DNA from: Solenopsis invicta
Lineage: Eukaryota; Arthropoda; Insecta; Hymenoptera; Formicidae
DNA length: 64,000 bases
Assembly (NCBI RefSeq): GCF_016802725.1
Contig: NC_052672.1
Coordinates: forward strand, 12,348,710-12,412,709
Direction of reading: 5' to 3'
A program made the translations under genes and the position numbers. Below the pieces are notes generated by a model, which worked only from the letters and a program-made list of their open reading frames with translations, was not told where the DNA came from and searched no databases. Below are positions 49,532-62,100 of the stretch, one piece after another; position 1 is the stretch's first letter, and each line of letters begins with the position of its first letter.

Positions 49532-50424
49532 ACGTGGAAGACACTTTATAATCGAAGTAAGCCGACGGCCGTGCTCTTTGACACGGAACGGACAGGAGAG
49601 CGAGGAAAGAGGGACCGTATATACACGGTGTCATTTTCAGATCAGGTACCAGCTGACGCGCGCCAGCATCGGACTTTCCTTTCCGGATCCGACCTTGAAT
49701 AAAGGCGGCCGTTCAGACCGCCCTCTTTACACGCTTTGCTGGGCCACGTTAACTGCACTCGCACACACGACTCGAACACACGAGATATGTAGAAAAGCGG
49801 ATATGCTTATCTGGAATACATCGCGCGTGGCAGGTCAGCATTTCACGAGAGCCGACTACTCTGTTGATAGCGCGAGGCTTTTCGTCCCGCCAGATTGCAT
49901 CGCGGTTTACAGTTTGCCGCGAGAACCAATGGAATAGTGATATCAAAGTAGTGATATGCAGTTGTACGATTCTGAATCAGAAACGTTATTAAGTAAAAGC
50001 GTCGATAAGATTTTTCTACATATTCTTTCCTTTTTTTTTTAAAATCGCTTACATGACGACTACTTCGTCAAGATTCGTTGAAGGATCGTTGAAAAACCTA
50101 TTGTCTTGGAGTATAAACACGTTGGGAATCATCAATCCCTCACTTTTTTTCGCGCAACTATCATTAAATGTCATCAAGGAAACATCATAAAAGGTAGATG
50201 GAGCCTTTCTTTTTATAAATCGTGCGAGATATGCGCGTGGACAGTTGGTTCCGCGAGCAAGAGATGCACGTTTCTTTACAACGTGTCGGGGATGAAATTC
50301 AGCGTCATATAAAGCCAGCTGGCTAGCAAGCGGCACTCATAAATATTTGGATGATAGGGACCCGATAGCGCGACCCCGAGGTTGCGTGCGGACAGCGCGC
50401 GATGCACCGCCACGTTTGCGAGCA

Positions 50425-50442
50425 CGCTCGCTCGCTCGCTCG
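50425..50442 (+). repeat. short (GCTC)n repeat
   Basis: Four GCTC units in a CpG-rich stretch. Confidence 0.8.
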
Positions 50443-50669
50443 CGCGTGCAACTGCAACCGGCCGACGATTGCACACACCCAGCCCCGATCTCGAATTAAT
50501 CCGCGGAAAGGTTAGCAGTGCCGGTGCACCGGTAACTTGACCGAAGTACAGCCGCGCGAAAGCCGAGGATAAGGAAAGAAGGACAGAGAAAGAAGGAACA
50601 AAAAGGGGAAAGGGGACAAAGTATGCGAATCGAGGAAGAAAGGATCGAGAAAGAAGGGTGGGAGCGGGA

Positions 50670-50676
<7 letters not shown>

Positions 50677-50706
<30 letters not shown>
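50677..50706 (+). repeat. (GA)n microsatellite
   Basis: Fifteen GA units within a polypurine tract spanning about 50562-50722. The long minus-strand open frame here is Leu-Ser repeat only because of it. Confidence 0.95.
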
Positions 50707-50711
<5 letters not shown>

Positions 50712-51083
50712 AGAGAGACCAGGAGAAGCCTGGTCCAAAGGCAAAGAATTCTTACACGCATCCTGTCTGCGGTTGACGAAAACTTATCCAGACACGAAGC
50801 TTCCCAGAAGCTCGTTTTCGACACGTAACGAGGGCGACTCTCGGCTTTTTTGCCGTGGTTCCTACGCGTTTCGAGGATCCCAACAACGCGATACCGCATT
50901 ATTACCTGCCGATCATTAATGCGGATGAAACGGAGAGAGGCGTAGGTTTTCATGAGAGACAACTTTCAGTGAAATAAATCACCTTAAAGCGTTGATTGCT
51001 TTTCGGAAGATGTCGAAAGTTCTCTCGTACGACTCGCACAAAACACCTGCGAGAACTGGCTACGGTAGCGGCGTTTTACTCAC

Positions 51084-51354
51084 CCGACATGTAATAACGT
51101 GTTGCTGGAATTTCTAATTTACGTAGTGCGCTTTTATTGCACGGTATAAGTACGGCTTCGCAGCAATTCTCCGGCCCGGTCGCATAATATACGCTATACA
51201 ATACGACGCCGCGACCATCGCGTGCCCCAGAACGATAATCGTGATATTTACAGCGACGCATGGCTCGCAGCGAAATGTCAATCCGGCATCGTCGAAAAGC
51301 GAACGTCACGAAGTCGAGGAGAACGAGGAGGAAGCCACGGACGAAGACATCCAC
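51084..51354 (-). CDS. putative exon ending at a strong GTGAGT donor, unidentified
   Basis: A minus-strand frame is open for about 270 nt and runs into GTGAGTAAAA at 51083-51074, ending in phase 1. The last part reads LRKLEIPATRYYMSG, preceded by a cysteine-containing segment around PENCCEAVLIP. The left (5') boundary is unknown: an AG near 51265, preceded by a CT-rich run, is one option. The donor is good but the acceptor is not, and no domain is recognised. Its phase would fit the microexon at 10913-10966, 40 kb downstream on the same strand. Confidence 0.2.
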
Positions 51355-51508
51355 TCGGCGTAGCGTGTTGCTAGCAGCTACCAGAGTTGCCCTTAGGGCA
51401 GCCTACCTATCTGTCAGAATCCTGTCTAACCACTGGAAGCTACTGACTATCGTATCTTGCCGGATTGCGATCTTGTGATCTTCAACTTACTACTATTCCA
51501 ACTAAACC

Positions 51509-51557
51509 TTTATCATACACTTTGATTTTATCATTTTCTTTTATCATGTACTTTGAC
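51509..51557 (+). repeat. imperfect tandem repeat of a TTTATCAT..ACTTTGA unit
   Basis: TTTATCATACACTTTGATT recurs 30 bp later as TTTATCATGTACTTTGACT, with a partial TTATCATTTTC between them. Confidence 0.6.
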
Positions 51558-52330
51558 TTAAAATGTGTGAAAAGTTCAAATAATCAAATTTAAAATTACG
51601 ATGCAAGTTTAACAAAATTCAAGATTTGTAATTAATATATACAAGTAGCGAATTTCAATAATATGGCTGATTCTTTTGCGGAGATTAAACTCTTCTAACA
51701 GAATTTAAGTAAATCCATTAGTATTAATTATGAATATTAGTACTACGCGGAAAACATTTCCACTCCTTTCCAGCAATGAAAATGCGATAGCGTAGAGTAG
51801 AAAATTAAAATCGTTGAAATTATAGTGGTTTTAACTGCTTTCCAAGTAGATTATAATTAAACGGGATTAGATGCTTTCTCTCCGTAACTATCGAATAGTA
51901 AGGAAGGTTAAATGCATCCGAGTGAGAAGCGCAAACGAGAAGATGGGTTTCGTAGAGACGAAGATAGAGAACGGTAACTTCGCGTGTTGCTCGTAGCTAC
52001 TTCAGGAAGCTGAAAGGTAGCCGCGTACTTGTCGAGGCCCGAGAGTTGCCGCTGCATGTTTGCTGACCCTTTATCACATTAAGGTCGCGCAGTCGTGTTT
52101 TCGATTCTAAGAGCGAATAATGAAACGTAACTTAAGAGAGAAGTAGAGAAGAACAAATATGACGAAGAACTTGAAGCAAAACGGAACGGGACGAAACTGG
52201 TAGCTGCGTGCATCAAAGTATCGAAGTGATCATTGCTAGTTGCATGCTTAGCTCAAGTTCACCAACCTAACGCATACGAATTCGTATCTCGCACAATCAA
52301 CGCACTTGCAAGAATCAAGAATCAATAACT

Positions 52331-52347
52331 AAAAAAAAAAAAAAAAA
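52331..52347 (+). repeat. poly(A) run
   Basis: Seventeen A. Confidence 0.9.
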
Positions 52348-53337
52348 GAAATGCTTACGAAAGTTTAAAAAATTGAGAAAAAATTATTATAAAGACAAAA
52401 GTGATGTAAAGTAAAATTTTATTCTGTAAATAAATTTCATCCTGTCAATTTTATCCCAAGTCATTTAAACGGCTCTTCTCCGGTGACGAAGGTTTCTTTC
52501 AATCTGATACATTTAACCTTAATGTTGAATGACAAGCTGTATTCTAAAAACATCGGAAGAAAAGCCCCTCAAGAATCTGCCGAGGAAGAAAAAAGAAAAC
52601 CTAGAGCGTAATCCCTACTATTTTTTGATCGAGCCTTCAGCCATGTATCTAACTTTCTTCATCAGCTTACTATTAGTTGATCTCTTCCATTCACACGTCT
52701 AGAGTTAAAGGAAGGCATTCACACCTGCAGGGTCTGATGTTCACATTCTTTAAAATTCCGGAATCTAATTTCTATAAGTAACTGGACTGCCAGAGTAAAC
52801 AAATATTTATTAAAGGTAATCTTACGCACGACATACCATTCACTTTCGAAAAGCGAATGTTATTGTCTTCAATGTCTTATTTGCAAATTTACAAACGTAA
52901 AGCGCGGTGCCGTCCATTGTCTTGCACGGAAAGTGAAAAGACCAGATGACCGGTCGCAATTTTCAAGCCAATTCGACATCTATACTTATAGCTGATGATG
53001 CACAGACCTGCACGATTGCGAACATTGTTTGTTTTAATGGTTGACACGCGAGCTTTGTCAATGGTTAGACGGCCAATCTCGGAGACTTCGAGGAATGACG
53101 AAGGTGTGTGCGAAATGGTACAAATTTCTGGAAGCGCTTAGTGGAAGCGTAATTGGTGAAGTTTAAGAAATTGGCTGCAGCATGGACAAAAATCAACCAC
53201 AAAGTAACACTTAATAGGGTTGCATTTCCAGAGAAGGAAAAAATTGTCTAGAACGGTCATTCTTTTTTAAGGATTCTTTTTAATATGACTGCATTATGCG
53301 CACTCCTTTCGTCACGCGTCGACTTCTCCATCGTGAC

Positions 53338-53361
53338 AAAAAAAAAAAAAAAAAAAAAAAA
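53338..53361 (+). repeat. poly(A) run
   Basis: Twenty-four uninterrupted A. No retroposed gene precedes it that I can see. Confidence 0.95.
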
Positions 53362-53922
53362 CGCACAAAGTCGAGTTGGAGTCACCGTACATGTCGAACT
53401 GCCGTTAGATAATACCGCGATCCGCCGTGAGACATTCGCGGGGAACAATACACGGCTTCAAAGTCTCGAAAGTAGCCGCAGGATTGTCGAGAGCGCCGTA
53501 TGCCTCGTGCACAAACACATAAATTCTATCTAACTACTAGTGGCGTGAGTGGTCAAAATAATCGCTGCCGGCGACGTCGGCTGTGTGTAGCGGTCGCACG
53601 ATTTTTTAAAATAAAATTCCCTCGGGAGTCAAGGGTCGAGAAACCGCGCGCGAGACACAAGAGCGCAAATCGCTTTCGAATGCTCACGATTCGAGCAGTG
53701 CTACTCGCGCGACCACAATTCGCCTCGCGATCGTACGGACAGTATTAAACGTCCGCGTGCAAGTAACGAGCGCAGTAATCGAAAATATAGAGTCCTACAT
53801 GACGAACAATTTCAATTACCTAAGGCGGAAAGCGCCGGTTAATTTAACGCCCGCTCGCGATGCAAATGAGATCGGCGCGTAACTAAATCGGAGATAGCGA
53901 CGTGAATGGAGGAGATAAGCGC

Positions 53923-53956
53923 GCGGCGCGGCGCGACGTGCGGCGCGGCGCGACGC
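53923..53956 (+). repeat. 17-bp CpG-only tandem duplication
   Basis: GCGGCGCGGCGCGACGT (53923-53939) is followed immediately by the same 17 bases with a final C. It lies in a CpG-dense island around 53830-53970. Confidence 0.9.
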
Positions 53957-54774
53957 GCGTGTGATTTATATTTCATGAGACTCGGCAAATTAGAAAACAA
54001 GCCCGACGCGGAAGCAATCTCGATTACAGCGGGGCGAAAGATAGATGAGAGTCATCGGGACAGAGTAGCCTTCTTTTCGTTTCCGATCGGTTCGCGGCGA
54101 GACCTTGAATCGGGGCCGCGTCGTTCGATTTTTCTTTCGCGCGGTGAGATACCACCGAAGGCGAGACCGCTGCACAAGCGTTATGACGTATCTCCAATCG
54201 GTAATTATTGCTGATTAACGACTTGCTGAGCCTGTTATCTCGACCACGCTGTCCAGCAGGGACCCGATAGCTCGCAATTGCCTTCGATTTCGGCCCGTCG
54301 AGCTCGTCGATCTGACTCGACGTATCTTAACGAGCCCCAAAAGACCGGCATACCTCAATGAAGCGAAGTGAAGCATTTTAAATTCACTTTCGCGTGTTTA
54401 TTTTGTGTCCGTGTTGGGCAAGCGTTATTCTCTCGCTCGAGAAAACCACTTTGTAAGTCGATTCGCGTATCTAATGAATAACGACGTTCAAATCCTCGTT
54501 CTCTCGCATGTATTAGCTCGCTCCGCATTACACGCGTTACACGCTGTAAACGAAGCGTACATCGAGGAGGAGAGTAAAATGAGAAGTACAACCCAAAAAT
54601 ATACGCCAGTTCTATGATAATCGCAGAAAGCCTGTTCGATAAACGAGATTACAGTGCGATCGAGGTAGTGACCGAGCGACCGTCCCAAGCACCTTGCCTG
54701 GCTCCTCTCCGTCTCTTCTATTTGTCTTCGTCGTCCTCGCGGTGAAGGGCCCCGCCCGGACTTCTCCTACTGCG

Positions 54775-54915
54775 GTCACTCTTTCAGCCCGCTTCTTTTT
54801 TTCCTCTCTCCCCGTCTTTTTGTCCCTCTCCTCCCTTGCTTTCCTCCCTCCCTCGCCCCTTTCCCCTCTTTCTCAGCCGCATTTCTTGGTGGCTTCCTCT
54901 TTTTGCCCCGCTCTT
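54775..54915 (+). repeat. polypyrimidine tract
   Basis: About 140 nt of C and T, with CCCTC and TTTTT runs and few purines. Confidence 0.8.
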
Positions 54916-55132
54916 GGTCGGTCCTCCTCTCGCCTCGTCACTCTCTTCTTCATCGTCGAGAGAGCCCAACGACTTCCACGGGTCGACGTGATTACTTATG
55001 GCAACTCCAGGGGGAATATAACCTTCCCCCTCGGATGCCCCCGCGCTCCTGTTCCCCTCCTGATAGAGAGAGATTAGCGCCGTTATAAAGCGGGTCCAGG
55101 TTTGTCGAGGCTGATCGATCATCAGTCGAGGT

Positions 55133-55152
55133 CGACGACGACGACGACGACG
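55133..55152 (+). repeat. (CGA)n microsatellite
   Basis: Six to seven CGA units. A shorter, interrupted GAC array is at about 26946-26970. Confidence 0.9.
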
Positions 55153-56542
55153 AAGACGATGAGCTGATCTCGCTCTTCGAGTTCCTCGCATTTGCGACGG
55201 GGGATTACTGTCAACCGGTGATCTGGTTGCGATACGTGCTCACTGTAATTATTCCTCGATGTTCTTGTTACTATTAAATCGCCCGCAGCGTCGCGCCGGT
55301 CCACGTGTATTTATTAATAATACCAGGAATAGCAATTGGATATACATTGTAGATTTCAAGTGCGCACGAAGTCATGCACTCAGGCGAATGTACATATAGA
55401 AAGTAGACGCTGCAGCTTAATGGATCGGGTGAGAAGCAGCGGGATTTTTAGCATTCGTCTCCTCGACGAGAAGTTGTAATGAGTTTGTCGTTATAGCTAA
55501 GCGTTTCTTAGCGCATGCAATTAGTAAATCATCTGTCCAGTCCAGTTGCAGCGGTTATTTGTCACTTATTTCTTCAGAACGCGCGAGCGCGCCGCTGATT
55601 AAACGGCTTTAAATGACAAAATTATTATCAATCGTTTTCAAATATATATTCCACATATTTTCATATCGAGAGAAATAATATATTAGTGCAAGTTACAAGA
55701 CCATTAAAATATTTATGCGTCGCGATTTATTAGCGGAGCTTCAACTATAATTTATCCAAGCGTTAGTTGTCACACAATTTTGATAAATATAGTTGCTTTC
55801 ACGTATTAAATCAACAACTCTCGCGTCTCTTTTTGCAAAATGGGACGTCGCGTCGTAATTTAACCGGCGCGCGGCGCCTTCTGGCGCGACGCGGTGAACG
55901 TTACATAGCAAGTTGAATTTCAGTAATAGCCACCGTTTTCTTGCACTATGCTAGCAAGCGGGGCTGCCGGCTCAGAATCGGTGGAAAGCATTCCAGGCAT
56001 TATCCTGAACACGCGCCACGTGGAGCGTGTCGCTCAATCGGCCTGCACAAAAAAGTTAAGTGCACGCGTGCACCACCGGTCGTAGGTAGCGACGAGTATG
56101 ATACGAATGCTGGCTTATAATCGGCAACCGTAACCGATTCTTGGCATTCGTTCAACGCCAACGTAATCAAAGAAATCAAATTGAAACGCGCCCGATCGCA
56201 ATTATCTTTTGCTATCGATGTACAAGATTGCGACTGTATTTATCAGCACTGCGATCGCGAAGAGAAAACAAGCGGATCAATTGAATCCTGCTAGAGTAAT
56301 AGAAAATAGAATATTTTCGCTTATTTTTTTCGATAAATGTAACACACGTTTCACTCGATGAATGTTAAAAGACATAATAATGATTAACAATTTCTACTTC
56401 AAGTATACGAATTTTTCTCAACCATTTCTTTTCTGATTCATAGATTAAAAAATGTGCATATTTTTAATTCGATACATCAGAAAAGCATGCTCCTTTTAAA
56501 CGTTCGTTCCACGAATTCTTTCGTTAACTCGTGTTCTCTCAG

Positions 56543-56740
56543 ATGAAACGCTCTGGACGCGATCATCCGAATAAATCACAGTCTGGAATTCGTGCTACTT
56601 CAACGATGCCTCGACGTCGTTTAAATAAAACCGTAATTTACACAAGACCGCATCGCTATATTTTGATCCCATCAGCGGACGCGGAGCATAAACGTAAAAA
56701 CGTGGTCGATGGCCGGCAACCATCTACGTGGCTTCCCTAA
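56543..56740 (+). CDS. putative terminal exon, unidentified
   Basis: A good acceptor (GTGTTCTCTCAG, ending 56542) is followed by ATG and a 65-codon open frame ending in TAA at 56740. The peptide is basic: it begins MKRSGRDHPNKSQSG, has RPHRYILIPSADAEHKRK in the middle and ends PSTWLP. There is no transmembrane segment and no recognised domain. If real it would be a last exon, or a small frame with its start right after an intron. The acceptor is the strongest argument; chance remains likely. Confidence 0.2.
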   Translation: MKRSGRDHPNKSQSGIRATSTMPRRRLNKTVIYTRPHRYILIPSADAEHKRKNVVDGRQPSTWLP

Positions 56741-56744
56741 GAAA

Positions 56745-58300
56745 CTATTATACCGGAAGCTGGCTACGACGGGGAGGCTCCTGTACCGTTTCGTCCGTGC
56801 TGTGTATGCGCGCTCACGCTTGTACCAGGAACACCATAAGGATCTCTAAAGCGTCGCCGGTAATGTCCCGAAGACAAGTGGGTCTTTTTCGATGTCGTCT
56901 ACCTGTACTGGGTTCTATACCGGCAACGGTGGCCATAACGATGGACATGCCACCGGGTCCAACCGTGAAGGAGAATCCGCGACGTCTCGCGACAAAAAAC
57001 CGAAATGAATATGCGTATTCGGCGCGAACGGTACCTCAATGCAACAGGCGCACCACGGGTATTTAACGATCGACGTGGCGAACGACAATGTAAGGCGTAA
57101 ATGCGACATTAAGACACAGCAGGATTACAACTTTTACAGAAAAGTATTCTTAGGAAAATAATAATTATGTATGTAAATATAAAAAAAATATCTAAAAATT
57201 TTTTTTTATGTGCAATTAATTTCTTTGTATTATACATAAATACTCTCTAAATCTCGTAGAGTAAAACGTCACTCTAAAAAAAAAAAGTTAAAATTAAACC
57301 TATGCAATTTTTCGATTTTTCACTCTACGAGATTTAAAAAGTAATGTAAATAAAAATATATTAAATAGAAATTATTAATTTTGTCACGATAAACCATCTT
57401 AAGAAATCGTCTCATGACTGAAAGATACGAGAGATAGCTTGTGAAATAATTACTGAATGAGAAATGGTAAAGCTCGCAATCAATTAGAAATTAAAACTCA
57501 AATTTATGTTTTCGCTTACAATTTAAGATCCCATTTTAGATATATATTTATCTCGTCTAAGTGTCGTAATTACAACCTGATATCCTATCAAGAATCTAAG
57601 AAATCTCGAGTTTTTTTTACGTGTGACGTTTTAACGTGTAATTTCTTTTTCCTTCAGCGATACGGTTCGCTAAAACTTTGATAACCGTCTTTTATCGCGT
57701 CTTGTAGCATTTCAATTACTCTCGGGATTTTAATGACAGGGATTGAGATAGCGCCAGCAGGATATCTGACATTCCACAAAGTAGATACTGGCTCTAGTTA
57801 CGACTTTCCGGAAACAAGTCATCCGCCGTCGATCTCTCGTGAAGTTACTCGATTCCGAGAAAATCTCGTGATGATGCCATCGTAATTCGCTGGTTTCGAG
57901 AAATTGCATGATTTGTGAAAGCCACAAAGAGAAAATTTTTGATATCTCGACTCTTAACATGTTCGTGTACACGCTATTCCATAAATCTGTAGCAAATAGT
58001 ACGACAAATTTTCTTTATCTTTTTATTCCTGTGCTATCTGTAAACGATTCAATAATTTAACATCGTAGAATAAAATACCAACAAACTACATTTAATTCAT
58101 CCAATTACTTTCGAGACATATGCGTCGTCATTCGCTTTTTTTTTTATAAATTGTCAATAGTTTATCGAAGTATTTCTAGAATTTCGCTTTATAATAAAGT
58201 AATTTCCTATAATATAAAAAATACACGTACAGAGATCATGCCAACGTTTTTGCGCCGCCAGCGAATCATCAAGCTGTAACCAATTTCTCACCGGTAACTC
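56745..58300. other. no supported gene
   Basis: 56850-57070 is open in one frame on each strand with plausible composition but poor splice signals. AT-rich beyond 57120 with the hairpin at 57249. Confidence 0.45.
57249..57336. repeat. inverted repeat / stem-loop of about 88 nt
   Basis: AAATCTCGTAGAGTAAAA at 57249-57266 pairs with its near-perfect complement at about 57317-57335. The loop is A/T-rich with an A-run. The surroundings are AT-rich and non-coding. Confidence 0.55.
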
Positions 58301-58302
58301 AC

Positions 58303-58395
58303 TCGTAATAGACAAAAAGACGCAAGATGTTACCGCACCGTCGACACTTCAGGAGATCGTAACTTCTTCGAAGGACAAGAACTACCGTGTACTTC
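58303..58395 (-). CDS. putative 93-nt internal exon, unidentified
   Basis: The acceptor TTTCCTGCTATAG and the donor GTGAGTTACC bracket 93 nt, a multiple of three. One frame is open (phase 2 to phase 2), including RRSYDLLKCRRCGNIL with a CxxC pair. The same frame continues open upstream through the proposed intron up to about 58814, which weakens the splice argument. No family is recognised. Confidence 0.18.
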
Positions 58396-59123
58396 CTATA
58401 GCAGGAAATTGCCGAGCGCGTTGCCGGTATTCTACGAAAATCTGGTAGCCAGATGTCATGCCGCTTCAATCTTGTGTATTTGTTATTTCGCGAGTTATGA
58501 AGAAGACAAAAGAAAGAAAAGGGTGAAATTTTACACCCTGACGAGGAATGTATTCCCACTGCCAGCCGTGCAAAAATAAAGGAAGGAAGAAGCAACATCT
58601 TACCGAGGGCAGGTCGCCGTGATCTCGAGGTGTCTGCCATCTCGGCTTCCACCGAAATCGGTAGCTCGATCGAAAAGAGAAAGCGAACGGAACCGGCCAC
58701 GCGGGGAGATAAGAGCCCACCAGCTAGAGCATTTGACGCGGTTCGCCTAATTGCGATCTCTCGATCGCTGTCGTTGCCAAACAAGGAAGTCGCCGCTATC
58801 TTATTGGCTGCCAATGCCTCGGTCTGACCCTTCGCGATACCGTGCTCCTACACGCTACCCAGCCCGCGTGCCTCACATCGCGCTCCCGCTCCGGCTGAAT
58901 AACTCCGCGACAGTTCTCCTACACAGCGAAACGACGAAGCACGCGATACTGCGAATTAATCAAATTTGCCAATATTTGTCATAATATATCTTCTAAATTA
59001 CGTTGTTGCGATAATCGTATCAAACAGACTTCTTGCACGTTTAGAATTACTGCAATTTTTTTTATCAAAATGTAAATAAAAATTAGTGAATGTTATTTTA
59101 AACGATACTCTTGCAGTTAATTT

Positions 59124-59130
59124 ATGTATG

Positions 59131-59166
<36 letters not shown>
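59124..59166 (+). repeat. compound (TGTA)n(TA)n microsatellite
   Basis: Three to four TGTA units grade into about fifteen TA units. Confidence 0.95.
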
Positions 59167-59169
<3 letters not shown>

Positions 59170-62100
59170 TAATTTACATATAAAATTATTTTCCAGTTAA
59201 TGCTTCACTTTGATCAACGTACACAAAATTTAAATTAATTGTTTTAATTGTACAAATTTTACACAAAATAGACAATTTAAGTTCAAATCTATTGTAAATC
59301 ACTGAAGTCATTAGAAAACACTATGTTGCTAATAAATAAATAATATAAGATATCGTGTAAAATTTTGTATTACAAAATAAATGAAATATAAATTTATGAT
59401 TTATTTCTCTCAATAATTTCGTGATAAATATGTCGGTACGTAATTACTGCGCCATTACTTGGTAATGTAATTGCCGACGTCAAGATAACAAAAGTGTGTC
59501 AATAATTAATCGATTTGCCAAGGCGAAGATTAATCAATTTAGTTAACACGTGGCGGACGCGCGGCCCATCCGAGCAGTAAGTTACAGCGTACTATAACCC
59601 ACTGCAGCCGGAGTCTCCTCTCGCCTCCGCAATTGTCGGTTCTCTCTCGTATTAATTAACCCTATTGAGATCCCAGTTAAGATATCATTGTCTCGCGTGG
59701 AGTTTACGTTTCGACGAAAAACAAGACAGACCGGTCAAAGCAGCCCCAACGTTTTCATGAAACCCAAATAATTGGCGCGACTATCTCCGGTAGTTTCGCG
59801 TAAATTTAGTTTCGTATATTCAGCATGATACAATCACATTAGTATCGTGTGTATTCAAAAAAGGATTATTGCATAACAATGTTTGTGTGGTTGGACGCCC
59901 AAAAAGTAAGACTAATGTATAGCATTCTCCCTTTCTTCAGGTGCTTAGCTTTTTATGAAAAAAGATAACAGAAATGAACACTACATTCATAAATTAGCCT
60001 TCACTTAAAAATTTAATTTCTGATGTTAACACTGAGTGGAAATTCACCAATATAATTAAGAACTTTTTTCAAATGTTTTTTCTATTTTATGTTACAAGAG
60101 GTATTAGAATAGCTAAACTAACATTATTTTTTATTGTAAAAAATCTGATTAAATATTATTTTAAGCTATCAAAATTTCAATAATAAAAACTACATCAAAC
60201 TTGAAAATTCATATATAGTAGCATTCTAGTTAAAGAAACATGTGAGAGTGCATGTACATGCAGCTATGTCCAATTAAATATTACGGTTTCGCCAATTCCG
60301 CGCTCAATATCTGCATCAGGAAGCGTGCATTTCTTGGCGTAAAAACTCGTATCGACGAGTTACATCCTCAAGCCGAAATGGATGCGGCGATGTGGATTAG
60401 ATAATAAACGGATCGATTGAGAGTAATCGCGGAACAGGTCTCTCGTTGCCGCGAGAACGAGGTGCCGAGCGTTTCCAATAAGCCGATAAATGTTCGTCAA
60501 ACCGTACATCGAGAGCCAATCGATTATCGTCGCGGAGCATGCAGCCACTTGCGGCTGATTTAAACGAGTCCGGTGAGAAACAGGATCGCCCTGAATACCG
60601 TCTGTCACGGTCAACGATTCCGCGGCGATTTCCGTAATAGAGGCAAGAAGGCATACAAACGATCCCCGCTGTCCATCAATCCTAAAACATGCGCCACATC
60701 AGCGGGAGCTGATCGCAGCAAAACGAAGAAATCCCGACGATCGCCGTTGAGACGATATATAATCACCAATCATCGTAAAACAAAAGATCGACGAGATCGA
60801 CCAGGAGAGAGAGATCGGCGGCGAGCGCCGACAGTTCGAAGGAAATAAACCGCCGCGACGTGATAATATAATTATGAAGCAACCCGAGGAACTTCCTTAA
60901 TGTCCATCAAGCAGGCCATGTATATTTATAGTTAACATAAATCCAGCAAGCCCCGCACGATCTGTGCTGCAAACGGCGAATTTATGAGTGACGCTAACGT
61001 GTACATGGAGGCATTAACGATGCATGTCCGACGCGCGTGTTTAATGAAAATTTTTTAATTGATTTAATCAGTGCATTTCATCCTTTCGCTCACACATAAT
61101 AGTGTAATTTAATTGCATTATTTTGTAAAATAAAAGAATCGCTACGTAAAATCTCTTCGTAAATACGAGCGCAAATCGAATCGTGCGCCGCAAACGTCGC
61201 GAATAATTTAGAATAATTGACTGGAGTGCATGGCGGCTCATGCTTTCGATTCGGCGCGAAACGAAAAATCCGCGATCCGTATGATTAGAATTAATTATCC
61301 AATATTACGTAAGATCCAGACGGACCCCCAGTAATCACGAGAGCGCATCGAGATGGAAAAAAGGAGCGGCGCTCGTCGAAAGATTGTTCAACAGTCGAGA
61401 CGGCAGCCCGGGACCCCGGATAAAGGGTTAACCGAGCGAGGCACAATTACGGTCGGACGCCGCGTGAAATCGCGCAGGTGTATACACTCGAGAGTACCTA
61501 ATTAAAGGCTTAACGACGACGATGCCTGCATTAGCACTCTCTAACCGATTACGATCGTCGCCGATTGAATCTTCGTTCCGTGAGCCTTCGATGCGCGATG
61601 TCAGCCGCGGAAAAACGCAATTCCGCGAAATTACCTCCTACGTGGAAAATGTAATACAGCGATATACGATGAGATCGCACGGATCGTCGAAGCATGTTCG
61701 GAGACCTAATTTCTTCAAGCGGTTATTTTATGGAATTGATTACGGAAAGCGGTACTCTCGCGCCGCGCGAAAGGAGCAAAATCGTGCGGGATGATTGTGA
61801 TATTTGGGAAAACGTGACACCGCGTTAAAGGATATAATTGATAGTCATCGATCCTGTGTTATAATATCCATTAAGTTAGTTATTATTTTGAAAAAAAAAG
61901 CTTTTCACAACCGTTCTAGAGTTCACGCAAATTGAAAGTTATTCCAGTCATCACGATTATCCTGATTGACCCGATTTCCTCAGATTGCCTTGTGCGTCGC
62001 AACTAATCTCGTCGAAATCATGCAGAAACCCGGTAAAAGAGAAAGTCACGAAAATGCCGCGATAAATTACTATATTTCGTATTGTTTAACGTGATATTTC

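Larger units (their letters stand above)
44681..51075. other. no supported gene outside the MITE at 45278
   Basis: 44700-45050 is open in several frames on both strands and may be 3' UTR of the 44537 exon. 47740-48180 and 48300-48480 are AT-rich. Otherwise CGG and GA arrays only. Confidence 0.45.
51560..56540. other. no supported gene
   Basis: AT-rich 51480-51860 and 52330-53280, CpG-rich 53560-54300, a polypyrimidine block and a (CGA)n array. Nothing recognised. Confidence 0.45.

Noticed and set aside
50276..50962. 228-codon minus-strand open frame, the longest in the window
   Set aside because: Its centre is Leu-Ser repeat made by the (GA)n array, the rest has no domain, and other frames overlap it.
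56849..57006. Plus-strand frame ending in a Gly/Asn/His-rich peptide, and an antisense frame over the same bases
   Set aside because: Both look coding-like, neither has a pyrimidine-rich acceptor, and their mutual overlap shows the composition effect.
58400..58814. Upstream part of a 171-codon minus-strand frame
   Set aside because: Contains internal donor- and acceptor-like sites that disagree in phase; only the 93-nt segment at its end is kept as a weak candidate.
59930..59975. Strong CTTTCTTCAG acceptor
   Set aside because: Stops follow within about 30 nt in every frame.
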